A DNA stretch of 44,655 nt from Catenovulum sp. 2E275 (GTDB taxonomy: Bacteria; Pseudomonadota; Gammaproteobacteria; Enterobacterales; Alteromonadaceae), in the NCBI RefSeq assembly GCF_025515275.1, contig NZ_JAOPFU010000037.1, forward strand, positions 1-44,655, in the 5' to 3' direction. The notes beneath the pieces were generated by a model that was not told where the DNA came from, ran no database searches, and saw only the letters and a list, made by a program, of their open reading frames with translations. Made by a program: the position numbers and the translations under genes. Positions within the stretch are counted from its first letter, which is position 1; every line of letters starts with the position of its first letter. This document shows, piece by piece, positions 34,176-42,640 of the stretch.

Positions 34176-34234
34176 CTTTTATCGGTTTTACGTAGCGGTT
34201 TTACGCTTAGCAGTTAAACAATAACGGAATAATA

Positions 34235-35149
34235 ATGAATCAATCTGCTGCTATACCAGTTAATACGCCAGCCAATGGGCGAAGCTGGATAGCAAATTTA
34301 AATTTAAATTTTAGCCGGACACAAACTGGTAGCCGGCTAAGCTCGGTTGAGCGCAATGGTCCTTTATCTGTGCAAAAAGCTTTTTATCCTGAAGGGCCTG
34401 ATTGCGCGCATGTTTATTTATTACATCCGCCTGCCGGGATTGTCTCCGGTGATGAATTACATTTATCGGCAACACTGGAAGCCAACAGCCATGCTTTATT
34501 AACTACGCCGGGTGCAAATCGTTTTTACCGCGCTCGTGATGATAAAAATTTAGGCACAACGCTTCAACTTCAACAAACCCATTATCAAATTGCAGACCAC
34601 GCAACTTTAGAACATTTACCGCAGGAAACTTTAATTTTTCAGGGCGCAGATGCGGTTAATAAAATTAAGATTGAGTTAACACCATCCAGCGTTTATTTAG
34701 GGTGGGATGTTATTTGTTTGGGTTTACCAGTAATGAATCAGGCGTTTGATAAAGGCCAATTTGAGCAATTATCTGAAGTTAAAGTGGGTAACAAATTAGT
34801 CTTTCACGATAGATTAAAAGTAAATCAGGACAACCAACTATTAAATAAAGCGGCTGGTTTAGGTGGGCACCATGTGGTTGGTACTTTTATTGCCGCTGCG
34901 CCAGTGCAATTATCTGGTGAGCAAAACCGGCATAAATGTGAAGCGCTGACTGAACAATTAAGAGCAAAAATAACTGAGCTAAATGCGAGTGATAAAGTCA
35001 GTATCAGCCAGTTAGATATGTTATTTGTGATCCGTTATTTAGGTGATAAAAGCGAAGAGTGTAAAAAGTATTTTGCCGCGCTTTGGCAAATTTTACGTCA
35101 GGCTTTATGCCAGCGTGAAGCAAATATCCCAAGAATCTGGTTGACTTAA
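34235..35149 (+). CDS. ureD: Urease accessory protein UreD
   Basis: A 304-residue UreD/UreH scaffold protein that binds apo-urease and helps recruit UreF and UreG for nickel insertion. Diagnostic segments are SRLSSVERNGPLSVQKAFYPEGP, HVYLLHPPAGIVSGDEL, ALLTTPGANRFYRAR and YLGWDVICLGLP. The order ureD-A-B-C-E-F-G is the common proteobacterial arrangement. Confidence 0.96.
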   Translation: MNQSAAIPVNTPANGRSWIANLNLNFSRTQTGSRLSSVERNGPLSVQKAFYPEGPDCAHVYLLHPPAGIVSGDELHLSATLEANSHALLTTPGANRFYRARDDKNLGTTLQLQQTHYQIADHATLEHLPQETLIFQGADAVNKIKIELTPSSVYLGWDVICLGLPVMNQAFDKGQFEQLSEVKVGNKLVFHDRLKVNQDNQLLNKAAGLGGHHVVGTFIAAAPVQLSGEQNRHKCEALTEQLRAKITELNASDKVSISQLDMLFVIRYLGDKSEECKKYFAALWQILRQALCQREANIPRIWLT

Positions 35150-35213
35150 ATTATTGTTATATCCATGTGCGGTTATTCAGCATGACGCTGAGTAATAAAA
35201 TTGGATTGCTGCC

Positions 35214-35246
35214 TGCGCAGGAATGACCGCTATGCGCAGGAATGAC
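35214..35246 (+). repeat. 14-bp direct repeat in the ureD-ureA gap
   Basis: TGCGCAGGAATGAC occurs at 35214-35227 and again at 35233-35246. Words of this type recur in intergenic regions of many gammaproteobacteria; it may be a fragment of a dispersed repeat. The full gap 35150-35290 has no ORF. Confidence 0.5.
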
Positions 35247-35290
35247 AATAAAAAACAGTATTCAATATCTTAATTTTAAGAGAAAAAAGT

Positions 35291-35593
35291 ATGGATTTAT
35301 TACCAAGAGAGAAAGATAAATTACTGATATTTACTGCGGCTTTATTAGCTGAGCGCAGATTAAATAGAGGGTTAAAACTTAATTATCCAGAAGCTATGGC
35401 CTATATCAGTATGGAAATTATGGAAGGTGCGCGTGACGGAAAAACCGTTGCCGAGTTAATGGATTATGGCCGTACTTTATTAACCCGTGATCAGGTAATG
35501 GAAGGTATTGCTGAATTAATTCCCGAAGTTCAGGTTGAAGCCACTTTTCCCGACGGCACTAAATTAGTGACAGTGCACAACCCGATTGTATAG
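35291..35593 (+). CDS. ureA: Urease gamma subunit UreA
   Basis: A 100-residue structural subunit of the (alpha-beta-gamma)3 urease. It starts [23 protein letters not shown] and ends with [13 protein letters not shown], both strongly conserved. Length is normal for bacterial UreA. It is separated from ureB by 9 bp, with an AGGAG ribosome binding site for the next gene in the gap. Confidence 0.97.
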   Translation: MDLLPREKDKLLIFTAALLAERRLNRGLKLNYPEAMAYISMEIMEGARDGKTVAELMDYGRTLLTRDQVMEGIAELIPEVQVEATFPDGTKLVTVHNPIV

Positions 35594-35602
35594 GAGCAGA
35601 GT

Positions 35603-35911
35603 ATGATCCCCGGTGAAATTAAAACACCTAAAGGTGTGCATGAATTAAATGTTGGCCGAGAGAAAATCAGTTTGGAAGTGGTTAATACCGGCGACAGACC
35701 CGTTCAAGTTGGTTCGCATTATCATTTTTATGAGGCGAATCCAGCACTTAAGTTTGAACGTGAGCAAGCTCTAGGTTTTAGATTAGATATTACCGCAGGT
35801 ACCGCGGTGCGTTTTGAACCAGGCCAAAGCCGAGAAGTCACTTTAGTTGCTTACGCAGGCAGACGCAAAGTATATGGTTTTAGAGGTGAAGTAATGGGAG
35901 CGCTAAAATAA
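35603..35911 (+). CDS. ureB: Urease beta subunit UreB
   Basis: A 102-residue subunit with the family marks MIPGEI at the start, [20 protein letters not shown] in the middle and [23 protein letters not shown] near the end. The stop overlaps the ureC ATG by one base (TAATG). Confidence 0.97.
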   Translation: MIPGEIKTPKGVHELNVGREKISLEVVNTGDRPVQVGSHYHFYEANPALKFEREQALGFRLDITAGTAVRFEPGQSREVTLVAYAGRRKVYGFRGEVMGALK

Positions 35912-37614
35912 TGGCATCAATTGATAAACACGCATACGCTCACATGTTTGGTCCAACGGTTGGCGATAAAGTACGTCTAGCCGATACTGAACTTTGGATT
36001 GAAGTTGAAAAAGATTTCACCACCTATGGCGAAGAAGTGAAATTTGGTGGTGGTAAAGTCATCCGCGATGGGATGGGGCAAAGTCAGGCGTCCTGTGCTG
36101 ATACCGTTGATTTAGTGATCACCAATGCATTAATTTTGGATCACTGGGGCATAGTTAAAGCGGATATCGGCATTAAAGATGGCCGTATTCAAACTATCGG
36201 CAAAGCCGGTAATCCAGATATTCAGGATGGCATTGATATTGAAGTCGGTCCGGGTACTGAAGTGATAGCTGGAGAAGGCCAAATTGTTACCGCCGGTGGT
36301 ATAGATGCTCATATTCATTATATTTGCCCGCAGCAGGTTGAAGAGGCGTTAATGTCGGGTGTTACTACTATGATTGGTGGTGGTACCGGCCCTGCTACCG
36401 GAACTAATGCAACCACTTGTACTTCTGGGGTTTGGTATATTCACAAAATGCTTGAAGCCACTCATGATTTACCAATGAATTTTGGCTTTTTAGGCAAAGG
36501 CAACGCCAGTTTACCAGAGGCTTTAGCTGAGCAGATTGAAGCCGGTGTGTGTGGTTTAAAATTGCATGAAGATTGGGGGACAACACCTCAAGCAATTGAT
36601 ACTTGCTTAGGTGTAGCTGAAAAATACGATGTGCAAATTGCGATTCATACCGACACCTTAAATGAGTCTGGTTTTGTTGAAGATACCATTGGCGCATTTA
36701 AAGGGCGTACTATTCATACTTATCACACTGAAGGCGCAGGTGGCGGTCATTCGCCGGATATTATTCGTGCCTGTGGCGAAGAAAATGTATTGCCATCGTC
36801 AACCAATCCAACAAGACCTTATACGGTTAACACCATAGATGAGCATTTGGATATGCTGATGGTATGCCATCATTTAGATCCGTCTATTCCGGAAGATATT
36901 GCGTTTGCTGATTCGCGTATCCGTAAAGAAAGTATCGCAGCCGAAGATATTATGCATGATATTGGTGCTATCAGCATGATAGCGTCTGATTCGCAAGCAA
37001 TGGGACGGGTAGGCGAAATGATTTGCCGCACTTGGCAAACGGCACACAAAATGAAAACTCAGCGTGGCCCGTTAGCACCGGATACCGAAGCAAATGATAA
37101 CTTTAGAGCCAAGCGTTATGTGGCTAAATACACCATTAATCCAGCAATTAGCCATGGTATTGCGCATGAAGTTGGCTCAATTGAAGCCGGAAAATTGGCC
37201 GATTTAGTTTTGTGGAAACCGGCTTTTTTTGGAATAAAACCAGCTATGATTTTAAAGTCAGGCATGATTGCCGCAGCCCCAATGGGTGATGCTAATGCTT
37301 CTATTCCAACGCCGCAGCCGGTTTATTATCGCCCTATGTTTGGTGCATTAGGTAAAGCGGCTTCGCAAACTTCAATGACCTTTTTATCGCAAGCAGCGGT
37401 TGACAATAAAGTACCAGAAAAGCTGGGCTTAACCCGTAAAATCGGGGTATGTAAAAACACCCGAAATATTGGTAAAAAAGATATGATCCACAATAGTTTA
37501 ACGCCAAAAGTTGAGGTTGATCCGCAAACTTATGAAGTAAGAGCTGATGGTGTTTTATTAACTTGTGAACCTGCGAGTGAATTGCCACTAGCACAGCGTT
37601 ATTGTTTATTTTAA
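35911..37614 (+). CDS. ureC: Urease alpha (catalytic) subunit UreC
   Basis: A 567-residue nickel hydrolase that splits urea to ammonia and carbamate in the cytoplasm. All active-site residues are present at the classical Klebsiella numbering: nickel ligands H134 and H136, carbamylated K217 (GLKLHEDWG), H246, H272 and D360; H219 for substrate binding; and the flap residues C319 and H320 ([21 protein letters not shown]). Length and ends ([16 protein letters not shown] to LAQRYCLF) are normal, so the enzyme should be functional once nickel is inserted. Confidence 0.98.
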   Translation: MASIDKHAYAHMFGPTVGDKVRLADTELWIEVEKDFTTYGEEVKFGGGKVIRDGMGQSQASCADTVDLVITNALILDHWGIVKADIGIKDGRIQTIGKAGNPDIQDGIDIEVGPGTEVIAGEGQIVTAGGIDAHIHYICPQQVEEALMSGVTTMIGGGTGPATGTNATTCTSGVWYIHKMLEATHDLPMNFGFLGKGNASLPEALAEQIEAGVCGLKLHEDWGTTPQAIDTCLGVAEKYDVQIAIHTDTLNESGFVEDTIGAFKGRTIHTYHTEGAGGGHSPDIIRACGEENVLPSSTNPTRPYTVNTIDEHLDMLMVCHHLDPSIPEDIAFADSRIRKESIAAEDIMHDIGAISMIASDSQAMGRVGEMICRTWQTAHKMKTQRGPLAPDTEANDNFRAKRYVAKYTINPAISHGIAHEVGSIEAGKLADLVLWKPAFFGIKPAMILKSGMIAAAPMGDANASIPTPQPVYYRPMFGALGKAASQTSMTFLSQAAVDNKVPEKLGLTRKIGVCKNTRNIGKKDMIHNSLTPKVEVDPQTYEVRADGVLLTCEPASELPLAQRYCLF

Positions 37615-37653
37615 AAAATAAAATTTTGGATTACTTGGGTTATTTGGTGTTTT

Positions 37654-37719
37654 GTAGGTCGCCCTTTAGGGCGATTAGATTTTAAATCTAACTTTTATTC
37701 GGGCTGAAGCCCGACCTAC
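37654..37719 (+). repeat. GTAG-type REP pair (BIME-like) between ureC and ureE
   Basis: GTAGGTCGCCCTTTAGGGCG (37654-37673) faces an inverted CGGGCTGAAGCCCGACCTAC (37700-37719). Each unit begins with GTAG at its outer end and contains its own short palindrome. The pair is bounded by GTAG/CTAC, the arrangement known for REP doublets. It lies within the urease operon. Confidence 0.75.
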
Positions 37720-37773
37720 AAGATGCTGGGGAATTAGATTGCGCTTTTAGATTAAGAATTTTTGAGGAATTAA

Positions 37774-38235
37774 ATGTTACAGGTTTATCAGCGATTATCG
37801 CATGTACACGAGCCAGTTTTAGCCAGCATTACGCTGGATCATGGTACTCGTCAAAAAGCCAGAATTAAAGCAAAAACCGATCAGGGTGAGGATATTGGCA
37901 TTTTTGTTGAGCGTGGTCATCCACTAAAAGTAGGTGAAATTTTAAAAACTGAATGCGGTAAATTAATAGAAGTCAAAGGCGCGATAGAGCCGGTAACAAC
38001 CGCCAGCACAAATGACTGGCATACCTTTAGTAAAGTCTGTTACCACTTAGGGAATCGTCATACAGTGTTACAGGTAGGTGAGCGCTGGCTTAGATTTAAA
38101 CCGGATCATGTTTTACAAGAATTATGTGAAATGTATGGTTTAACGGTTAGCAATGCCCCTGATATTTTTGAGCCAGAAAGCGGTGCTTATGGCGGGCATT
38201 CAGGGCACGCTCATTCACATAGCCATGAACATTAA
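37774..38235 (+). CDS. ureE: Urease nickel metallochaperone UreE
   Basis: A 153-residue chaperone that hands nickel to the UreDFG-apourease complex. The N-terminal peptide-binding domain is followed by the metal-binding domain with YHLGNRHTVLQV (central conserved His). A His-rich C-terminal tail (GGHSGHAHSHSHEH, seven His) should bind additional nickel. The start of ureF follows directly. Confidence 0.95.
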   Translation: MLQVYQRLSHVHEPVLASITLDHGTRQKARIKAKTDQGEDIGIFVERGHPLKVGEILKTECGKLIEVKGAIEPVTTASTNDWHTFSKVCYHLGNRHTVLQVGERWLRFKPDHVLQELCEMYGLTVSNAPDIFEPESGAYGGHSGHAHSHSHEH

Positions 38236-38253
38236 TTGATAATAAAAAACAAT

Positions 38254-38952
38254 ATGATAGAGAAAAAACCTTTAGCCGCTTTACAACTTAACCGGTTATT
38301 ACAACTTTGTAGTGTTGGTTTACCGGTTGGTGGTTTTTCATTTTCTCAAGGGCTGGAATATGCAATTGAATTGGGTTGGGTGAATAATGTAACTACCACA
38401 GGGCAGTGGATTGAAACCAATTTAATTGAATCTATTGCAACCACTGATTTGGTGGTACTTGCTGAGCAAATTAGTATTTTACAGGCAAATGACTTTGCTG
38501 AATTTGAACAACTCAACCAGCTTATTATTGCTTGTCGGGAAAGTGCAGAATTGAGGCTAGCCGATCTCGCTATGGGTAAAGCCTTGATTAGACTGTTAAA
38601 TCAGCAAGCGTTAGATTTTGGACAAGCACTAGAGTTAGCCAGTCATTGGGATGAAGTGAGTTTTATCAGCGCATTTGCACTGGCATGCCATTATTGGCAA
38701 ATCGATATAGACGCTGCATTAGCTGGATTTTGTTGGACTTTTATTGAAAACCAAGTCGCTGCTGCAACTAAATTAGTCCCGCTTGGGCAAACTCAGGCGC
38801 AAAATTTATTATTTAGTTTGAGTGAAAAAACACAAGCAGCGATTGAAAAAGCGCAGCAAACCGGATTGGATGAAATTGGGTCGAGTTTGCCTCAAGTAGC
38901 GATGGCCAGTGCATGGCACGAAACCCAATATACAAGATTATTTAGGTCTTAA
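38254..38952 (+). CDS. ureF: Urease accessory protein UreF
   Basis: A 232-residue helical protein of the nickel-insertion complex. The ATG at 38254 is preferred; the frame opens at a TTG at 38236 immediately after the ureE stop, adding six unlikely residues. Conserved features are LLQLCSVGLPVGGFSFSQGLEYAIELGWV at the N terminus and the C-terminal LPQVAMASAWHETQYTRLFRS. No clear ribosome binding site is seen, which suggests coupling to ureE translation. Confidence 0.94.
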   Translation: MIEKKPLAALQLNRLLQLCSVGLPVGGFSFSQGLEYAIELGWVNNVTTTGQWIETNLIESIATTDLVVLAEQISILQANDFAEFEQLNQLIIACRESAELRLADLAMGKALIRLLNQQALDFGQALELASHWDEVSFISAFALACHYWQIDIDAALAGFCWTFIENQVAAATKLVPLGQTQAQNLLFSLSEKTQAAIEKAQQTGLDEIGSSLPQVAMASAWHETQYTRLFRS

Positions 38953-39034
38953 TAGATTGATTTAGCTCTACTATAAATAGTTTAGCTAAGCTCCGAGTTT
39001 AGCGAGTTGGAAAGACGATATTAACAAATTGATT

Positions 39035-39144
39035 GTAGGTCGGGCTTCAGCCCGAGTGGCAAATAAGCCCAGCTTGTCGGGCTTTCGGCATTGTGCTCCT
39101 GCAATGCTCTACCACCGACATCCCTGTCGGCGATACCGACCTAC
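39035..39144 (+). repeat. GTAG-type REP-like element between ureF and ureG
   Basis: Opens with GTAGGTCGGGCTTCAGCCCG (39035-39054, internal palindrome) and closes with CGATACCGACCTAC ending at 39144. A further palindrome, CCGACATCCCTGTCGG, lies inside at about 39115-39130. It is about 110 bp, larger than the ureC-ureE element but built from the same head unit. It fills most of the 232-bp gap to ureG. Confidence 0.75.
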
Positions 39145-39184
39145 AATTTTGATTTAATCAAATCAAAAGAAATTGGAGAATTAT

Positions 39185-39808
39185 ATGAAAAAACAAACGT
39201 TAAGAATTGGTGTCGGTGGTCCGGTTGGTTCGGGTAAAACCGCTTTATTAAGAGAGTTATGTTCGGCTTTACGTGATAAATATAATATGGCTGTTGTCAC
39301 CAACGATATTTACACCAAAGAAGATGCTGAATTTTTAACCCGTAATAATGCCTTGTCGCCAGACAGAATTATGGGGGTAGAAACCGGTGGTTGTCCGCAT
39401 ACCGCCATTCGTGAAGATGCCTCAATGAACCTAGCTGCCATTGATGAGTTACAAAAGCGCCACGGTGATTTAGATTTTGTTTTGGTTGAAAGTGGCGGCG
39501 ATAATTTAAGCGCAACTTTTAGCCCAGAATTATCCGATTTAACAATTTATGTGATTGATGTTTCCGCAGGTGATAAAATACCCCGCAAAGGCGGCCCGGG
39601 TATTACCAAATCTGATTTGTTAATTATCAATAAAATTGATATTGCTGAATATGTTGGTGCATCTTTAGAAGTAATGGACAGAGATGCGAAAAAAATGCGC
39701 GGTGACAGACCTTTTATTTTTGCTAATATCAAAGCTCAGCATGGGTTAGCCGAAATTATCAGTTTTATCGAAACCGAAGGTATGCTAGATATAACTAAAA
39801 CAGCCTGA
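39185..39808 (+). CDS. ureG: Urease accessory GTPase UreG
   Basis: A 207-residue SIMIBI-class GTPase that drives nickel delivery. The ATG at 39185 is chosen because GGAG at 39175-39178 has 6-bp spacing to it; the frame's TTG at 39173 overlaps that site. Motifs are P-loop [12 protein letters not shown], metal-binding CPH in [30 protein letters not shown], and NKID for guanine recognition. Confidence 0.97.
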   Translation: MKKQTLRIGVGGPVGSGKTALLRELCSALRDKYNMAVVTNDIYTKEDAEFLTRNNALSPDRIMGVETGGCPHTAIREDASMNLAAIDELQKRHGDLDFVLVESGGDNLSATFSPELSDLTIYVIDVSAGDKIPRKGGPGITKSDLLIINKIDIAEYVGASLEVMDRDAKKMRGDRPFIFANIKAQHGLAEIISFIETEGMLDITKTA

Positions 39809-39841
39809 TTTTAATCCAGTTTAAAGGTAGAGGAATTTATT

Positions 39842-40027
39842 ATGTTACGTTCAATCTTTGTTTTATTTGTTGCTTTATTCAGTAGTCAGGTTTTAGCGCA
39901 TCCGGATCACAGTTTAGGTGAAACTGCTCACTCGTTTTACCATGCTATCTTCTGGATTGCTTTTGCCGCTGTTGTTGTAAAAGGCATTAGCTGGTATCGC
40001 AATCGTAAAAACCAGAAACAAGATTAA
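39842..40027 (+). CDS. Small His-containing membrane protein at the end of the urease operon
   Basis: A 61-residue protein: a cleavable-looking signal (MLRSIFVLFVALFSSQVLA), a short histidine-bearing segment (HPDHSLGETAHSFYH, four His in 15 residues), one membrane helix (AIFWIAFAAVVVKGISW), and a basic tail (YRNRKNQKQD). The His would lie at the periplasmic face of the membrane, suited to binding a transition metal. It starts 33 bp after ureG with AGAGGA upstream and is probably the last gene of the operon. Small proteins of this kind (DUF6732-like) are seen near urease genes; function is unproven. Confidence 0.7.
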   Translation: MLRSIFVLFVALFSSQVLAHPDHSLGETAHSFYHAIFWIAFAAVVVKGISWYRNRKNQKQD

Positions 40028-40053
40028 TTTTGCTCCACAACTGATTTTGTTTT

Positions 40054-40089
40054 CCCGGCTTATGCGATTTTGTCGCTAAGCCGGGCTAC
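40054..40089. terminator. Hairpin at the end of the urease operon, REP-like
   Basis: CCCGGCTTA (40054-40062) pairs with TAAGCCGGG (40077-40085), extended by an inner GCGA/TCGC stem. On the minus strand it begins GTAGCCCGGC, so it is also a GTAG-type REP unit. It sits between convergent genes; no long T-run follows. Confidence 0.55.
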
Positions 40090-40129
40090 ATCCATAAAAC
40101 AGCTCTAAGCTCTATAAAACCGATTAACC

Positions 40130-40729
40130 TTATTTACTTTCATCTGCTGTTAAATCTGCTAATGTCTTTTCTAATTCCTGTTTTCTCGGAATCAGATCTT
40201 TTTTTACTGCTCTGGCATTCAGCCAATACACAGCAATAAATACAATTCCAATAAAGCCGAAATACAAAGGCATAGTCCATTTAAATAAGTCATCTAGATT
40301 GTCACCGATATAAATTAAACTCACGGTAAAAAATAATGGCAATAATGACCACAGCCAAATGGAATTTAATAAGTTAATTTGTTTATTAACCATAGTTAAC
40401 TGATTTTCCAGATACGATTTGGTTGAAAGCAGTTGAGTACCCGGAGTCGGTTTTGCCCGATTTAAAATAAAAGGCTGAGTTAGCATTAAAGCTATGGTCA
40501 ACAAGCAGCCAAGTGCACTAATCCAATGTTCTGCTTTCCACGCGATTAGAATAAAAACCGGAATTGCAGGCAATAGCAATAAGGTTTCGCGTTTATCGCG
40601 AAAAGCGATTTGTTTTTCCAACTTTTCCATGTTTTGACTAACATCTTCAATTTGCATATTTAAACTTGGGCTTTGATTTAACATTTTGATCTCCTTTTGC
40701 CACTGGATTTTTAAATCATCTAATTTCAT
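40130..40729 (-). CDS. Membrane partner of the ECF sigma factor (putative anti-sigma)
   Basis: A 199-residue protein with a cytoplasmic N-terminal helical region (MKLDDLKIQWQKEIKML, coiled coil to about residue 45) and four hydrophobic segments (about 48-64, 70-86, 121-140, 150-170), ending in a charged tail. It overlaps the sigma gene by 4 bp and has a near-ideal GGAGGTGAT ribosome binding site inside that gene. Position and topology suggest a membrane anti-sigma factor. It lacks the HxxxCxxC motif of ZAS-type anti-sigmas, so the family is not certain. Confidence 0.6.
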   Translation of the reverse strand: MKLDDLKIQWQKEIKMLNQSPSLNMQIEDVSQNMEKLEKQIAFRDKRETLLLLPAIPVFILIAWKAEHWISALGCLLTIALMLTQPFILNRAKPTPGTQLLSTKSYLENQLTMVNKQINLLNSIWLWSLLPLFFTVSLIYIGDNLDDLFKWTMPLYFGFIGIVFIAVYWLNARAVKKDLIPRKQELEKTLADLTADESK

Positions 40730-41199
40730 ACATCACCTCCAACAAATGTGGATTCTAAAAACTGCTTAATTCGACTAATTCGTGCACTGGTTGCATTTGC
40801 ACTTATCCCTAAAATGTCGGCAATTTCGTTTACCGCAATATCATCAAGATACAAAATAAGTAGTGCCGCGTCGGTATCATTCAAAGCATTGAGATAGGCT
40901 TGTAGCAAATCTGCTTGAGTTGTATGCTCTGTAACCGCTTTTTCATGGCTTTTGTTTAATTCGGTTTGTGCTGGCATCTTGTTATGTTTACGTGCATAAC
41001 CTAAAGCGGTATTCAACGCGACTCGGTAAAGCCAAGTGCTAACCTGCGCATCACCTTTAAAGGTATTAAAGCTGCGCCAGAGTTGCATCAATATTTCCTG
41101 CACTAAATCATCTTTGTCGTCTGAGCGGCAATATCGCATTGCGATATACCGTATTCGCCCCTGATTCTGTTGGATGAGTCTATTAAATGATTCCGTCAT
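40726..41199 (-). CDS. ECF-type RNA polymerase sigma factor
   Basis: A 157-residue sigma-70 family protein with region 2 (about 10-75; RYIAMRYCRSDDKDDLVQEILMQLWRSFNTFKGDAQVSTWLYRVALNTAL) and region 4 (about 100-150; DDIAVNEIADILGISANATSARISRIKQFLE). The domain linker is short. It directs transcription of an unknown regulon and is cotranscribed with a membrane protein likely to hold it inactive. Confidence 0.92.
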   Translation of the reverse strand: MTESFNRLIQQNQGRIRYIAMRYCRSDDKDDLVQEILMQLWRSFNTFKGDAQVSTWLYRVALNTALGYARKHNKMPAQTELNKSHEKAVTEHTTQADLLQAYLNALNDTDAALLILYLDDIAVNEIADILGISANATSARISRIKQFLESTFVGGDV

Positions 41200-41374
41200 A
41201 CCGGTCCGATAAAAATTAGTGTGTTTAAAATATTAGTTGTTCGAAAAATTAAGATCTGACAGGTTAAATTAAAAAATTATGCTGAATTTTTCTAATGTAT
41301 TGATTTTAATATAGATTAACTTTAAATATATTTTTATAAAAAGCAGAGCAAGTTAATGACGGGCGGTAGGTTTA

Positions 41375-41559
41375 TACCCAAGCCACTTGAAGGTGTATGT
41401 TCCAGAGCTATCACTGCGTTTTTTAATATAAGGCATGTTAATGCTGGAGACATTATCTTTATTTATTTTGAAAAGGGATAATCATTATCTTCAATCAATG
41501 CCTTGTCTAAATGCTTTTTAGCTCTTGCTGAAATCTCGCACCTTCAAGTAGCTTGGGTA
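41375..41559. mobile_element. MITE-like element with 21-bp terminal inverted repeats
   Basis: TACCCAAGCCACTTGAAGGTG (positions 41375-41395) and its inverted copy at 41539-41559 match at 20 of 21 bases and bound a 185-bp noncoding stretch. No transposase frame is visible inside. Size, terminal repeats and intergenic position fit a non-autonomous mobile element. The rest of 41200-41626 is AT-rich without an ORF. Confidence 0.6.
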
Positions 41560-41626
41560 GATATAATTTGAAGTAAGTTTGATATATAAGGCTTGGCAGA
41601 TTACCCCAAGCCTTAGAAAACGATAT

Positions 41627-42376
41627 TTATTCGGTTTCTGAACTATTATTTTGTGGAATTCTCAGCGCGGCATACAAACTATTTAAATCGTTTATACCTG
41701 AGTTTGATTTGCTTTGCTCACCATAAGCTTGCATCATTTCACGGCCTTTTGGTGGTGGCGGCAGCATAGCTTCTTCACCAGATTCCAGTCGATTTGCCAT
41801 ATCTGTTAATAATTCTTCGGTAGATAACCCCATATCGGATGCCATTTGATTTAGCCCATCCGGTGCTTGTTCAGCTAATGCTGCTAAATCATATTCACCA
41901 CTGGCAACTGAATCTTCAAACAGGGCTTTAAAATCCATCATGTCTGATAATTCTGAATCTGTAGTTGATTCTTCATCTGATTCATTTTCATTGGCTGGTG
42001 GTGGCGGAGGCATTTGCCCCATTTGCCCTTGTGGAGGCGGTGGCATGTCAGATTGGCTTTGAGTATTTTCCAGCAAGCTGGTTAAATCTAAATCCAATTC
42101 GGATGCTAAATCCTGTAATGCTTGTGGTGCATCTTCTGCCAGTGCTTCTGCATCAAAAGTACCATCTTCTTTAGCTTGTTGAACTGAATCAAAAAAACTT
42201 TGTAATTCGCTGGTTTCCTCTTCACTCAATTGTGATGCAAATTGGCCTATCGCGCTAATATTTGCATCGTTTGGTGGAGGCGGCGGTGGCGTAAACTGGT
42301 TACTTTGAGTTGTTTGGCTGCTGGTTAATGCGGTATTGGTATAAAGTTGATACTGGCTTGAGCTGATTTCGTTCAT
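41627..42376 (-). CDS. Proline-rich acidic protein with duplicated helical module
   Basis: A 249-residue protein of unknown family, without signal peptide or membrane segment. Three proline-rich stretches (six Pro at about 30-35; PPPPQGQMGQMPPPPP at 112-127; PPPP at about 206-209) separate two copies of a helical module. Copy 1 core (about 74-102) has FDAEALAEDAPQALQDLASELDLDL; copy 2 core (about 162-190) has YDLAALAEQAPDGLNQMASDMGLST. The N terminus is Ser/Gln/Thr-rich. Overall it is strongly acidic and Met/Gln-rich. This could be a scaffold or an exported substrate; I do not assign a function. AGGAGT lies upstream of the ATG. Confidence 0.7.
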   Translation of the reverse strand: MNEISSSQYQLYTNTALTSSQTTQSNQFTPPPPPPNDANISAIGQFASQLSEEETSELQSFFDSVQQAKEDGTFDAEALAEDAPQALQDLASELDLDLTSLLENTQSQSDMPPPPQGQMGQMPPPPPANENESDEESTTDSELSDMMDFKALFEDSVASGEYDLAALAEQAPDGLNQMASDMGLSTEELLTDMANRLESGEEAMLPPPPKGREMMQAYGEQSKSNSGINDLNSLYAALRIPQNNSSETE

Positions 42377-42640
42377 TGCACTTGACTCCTGTAAAATTTA
42401 AATTAAGTCCCCCCTACCTAACACAAAGTTAATCGCTGATTGTGCAAATAGTTGTGAGCAAATGTGCAAATAATGTGGAAGTTAATTTCTCAATGATTGG
42501 ATTAAATAATGTCAAACCAAGCTTATTTATGTTTCAACGGGCTATTTTCTTATGTCCAGTACAGGTTAATGCAGGTTTGGGTTGTATTATTTAATTGTCC
42601 CGATAAGCTTGAGTTAATATGCAAATAACAGGAGCAAGCT

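Noticed and set aside
34183-34205. TACGTA-type operator before ureD
   Set aside because: TACGTA at 34189 and TACGCT at 34202 are 13 bp apart rather than 10, and arise from a simple CGGTTTTACG duplication.
37654-39144. CRISPR-like spaced repeats
   Set aside because: The repeated words are only two palindromic GTAG elements of different length, more than 1 kb apart; there are no regular spacers.
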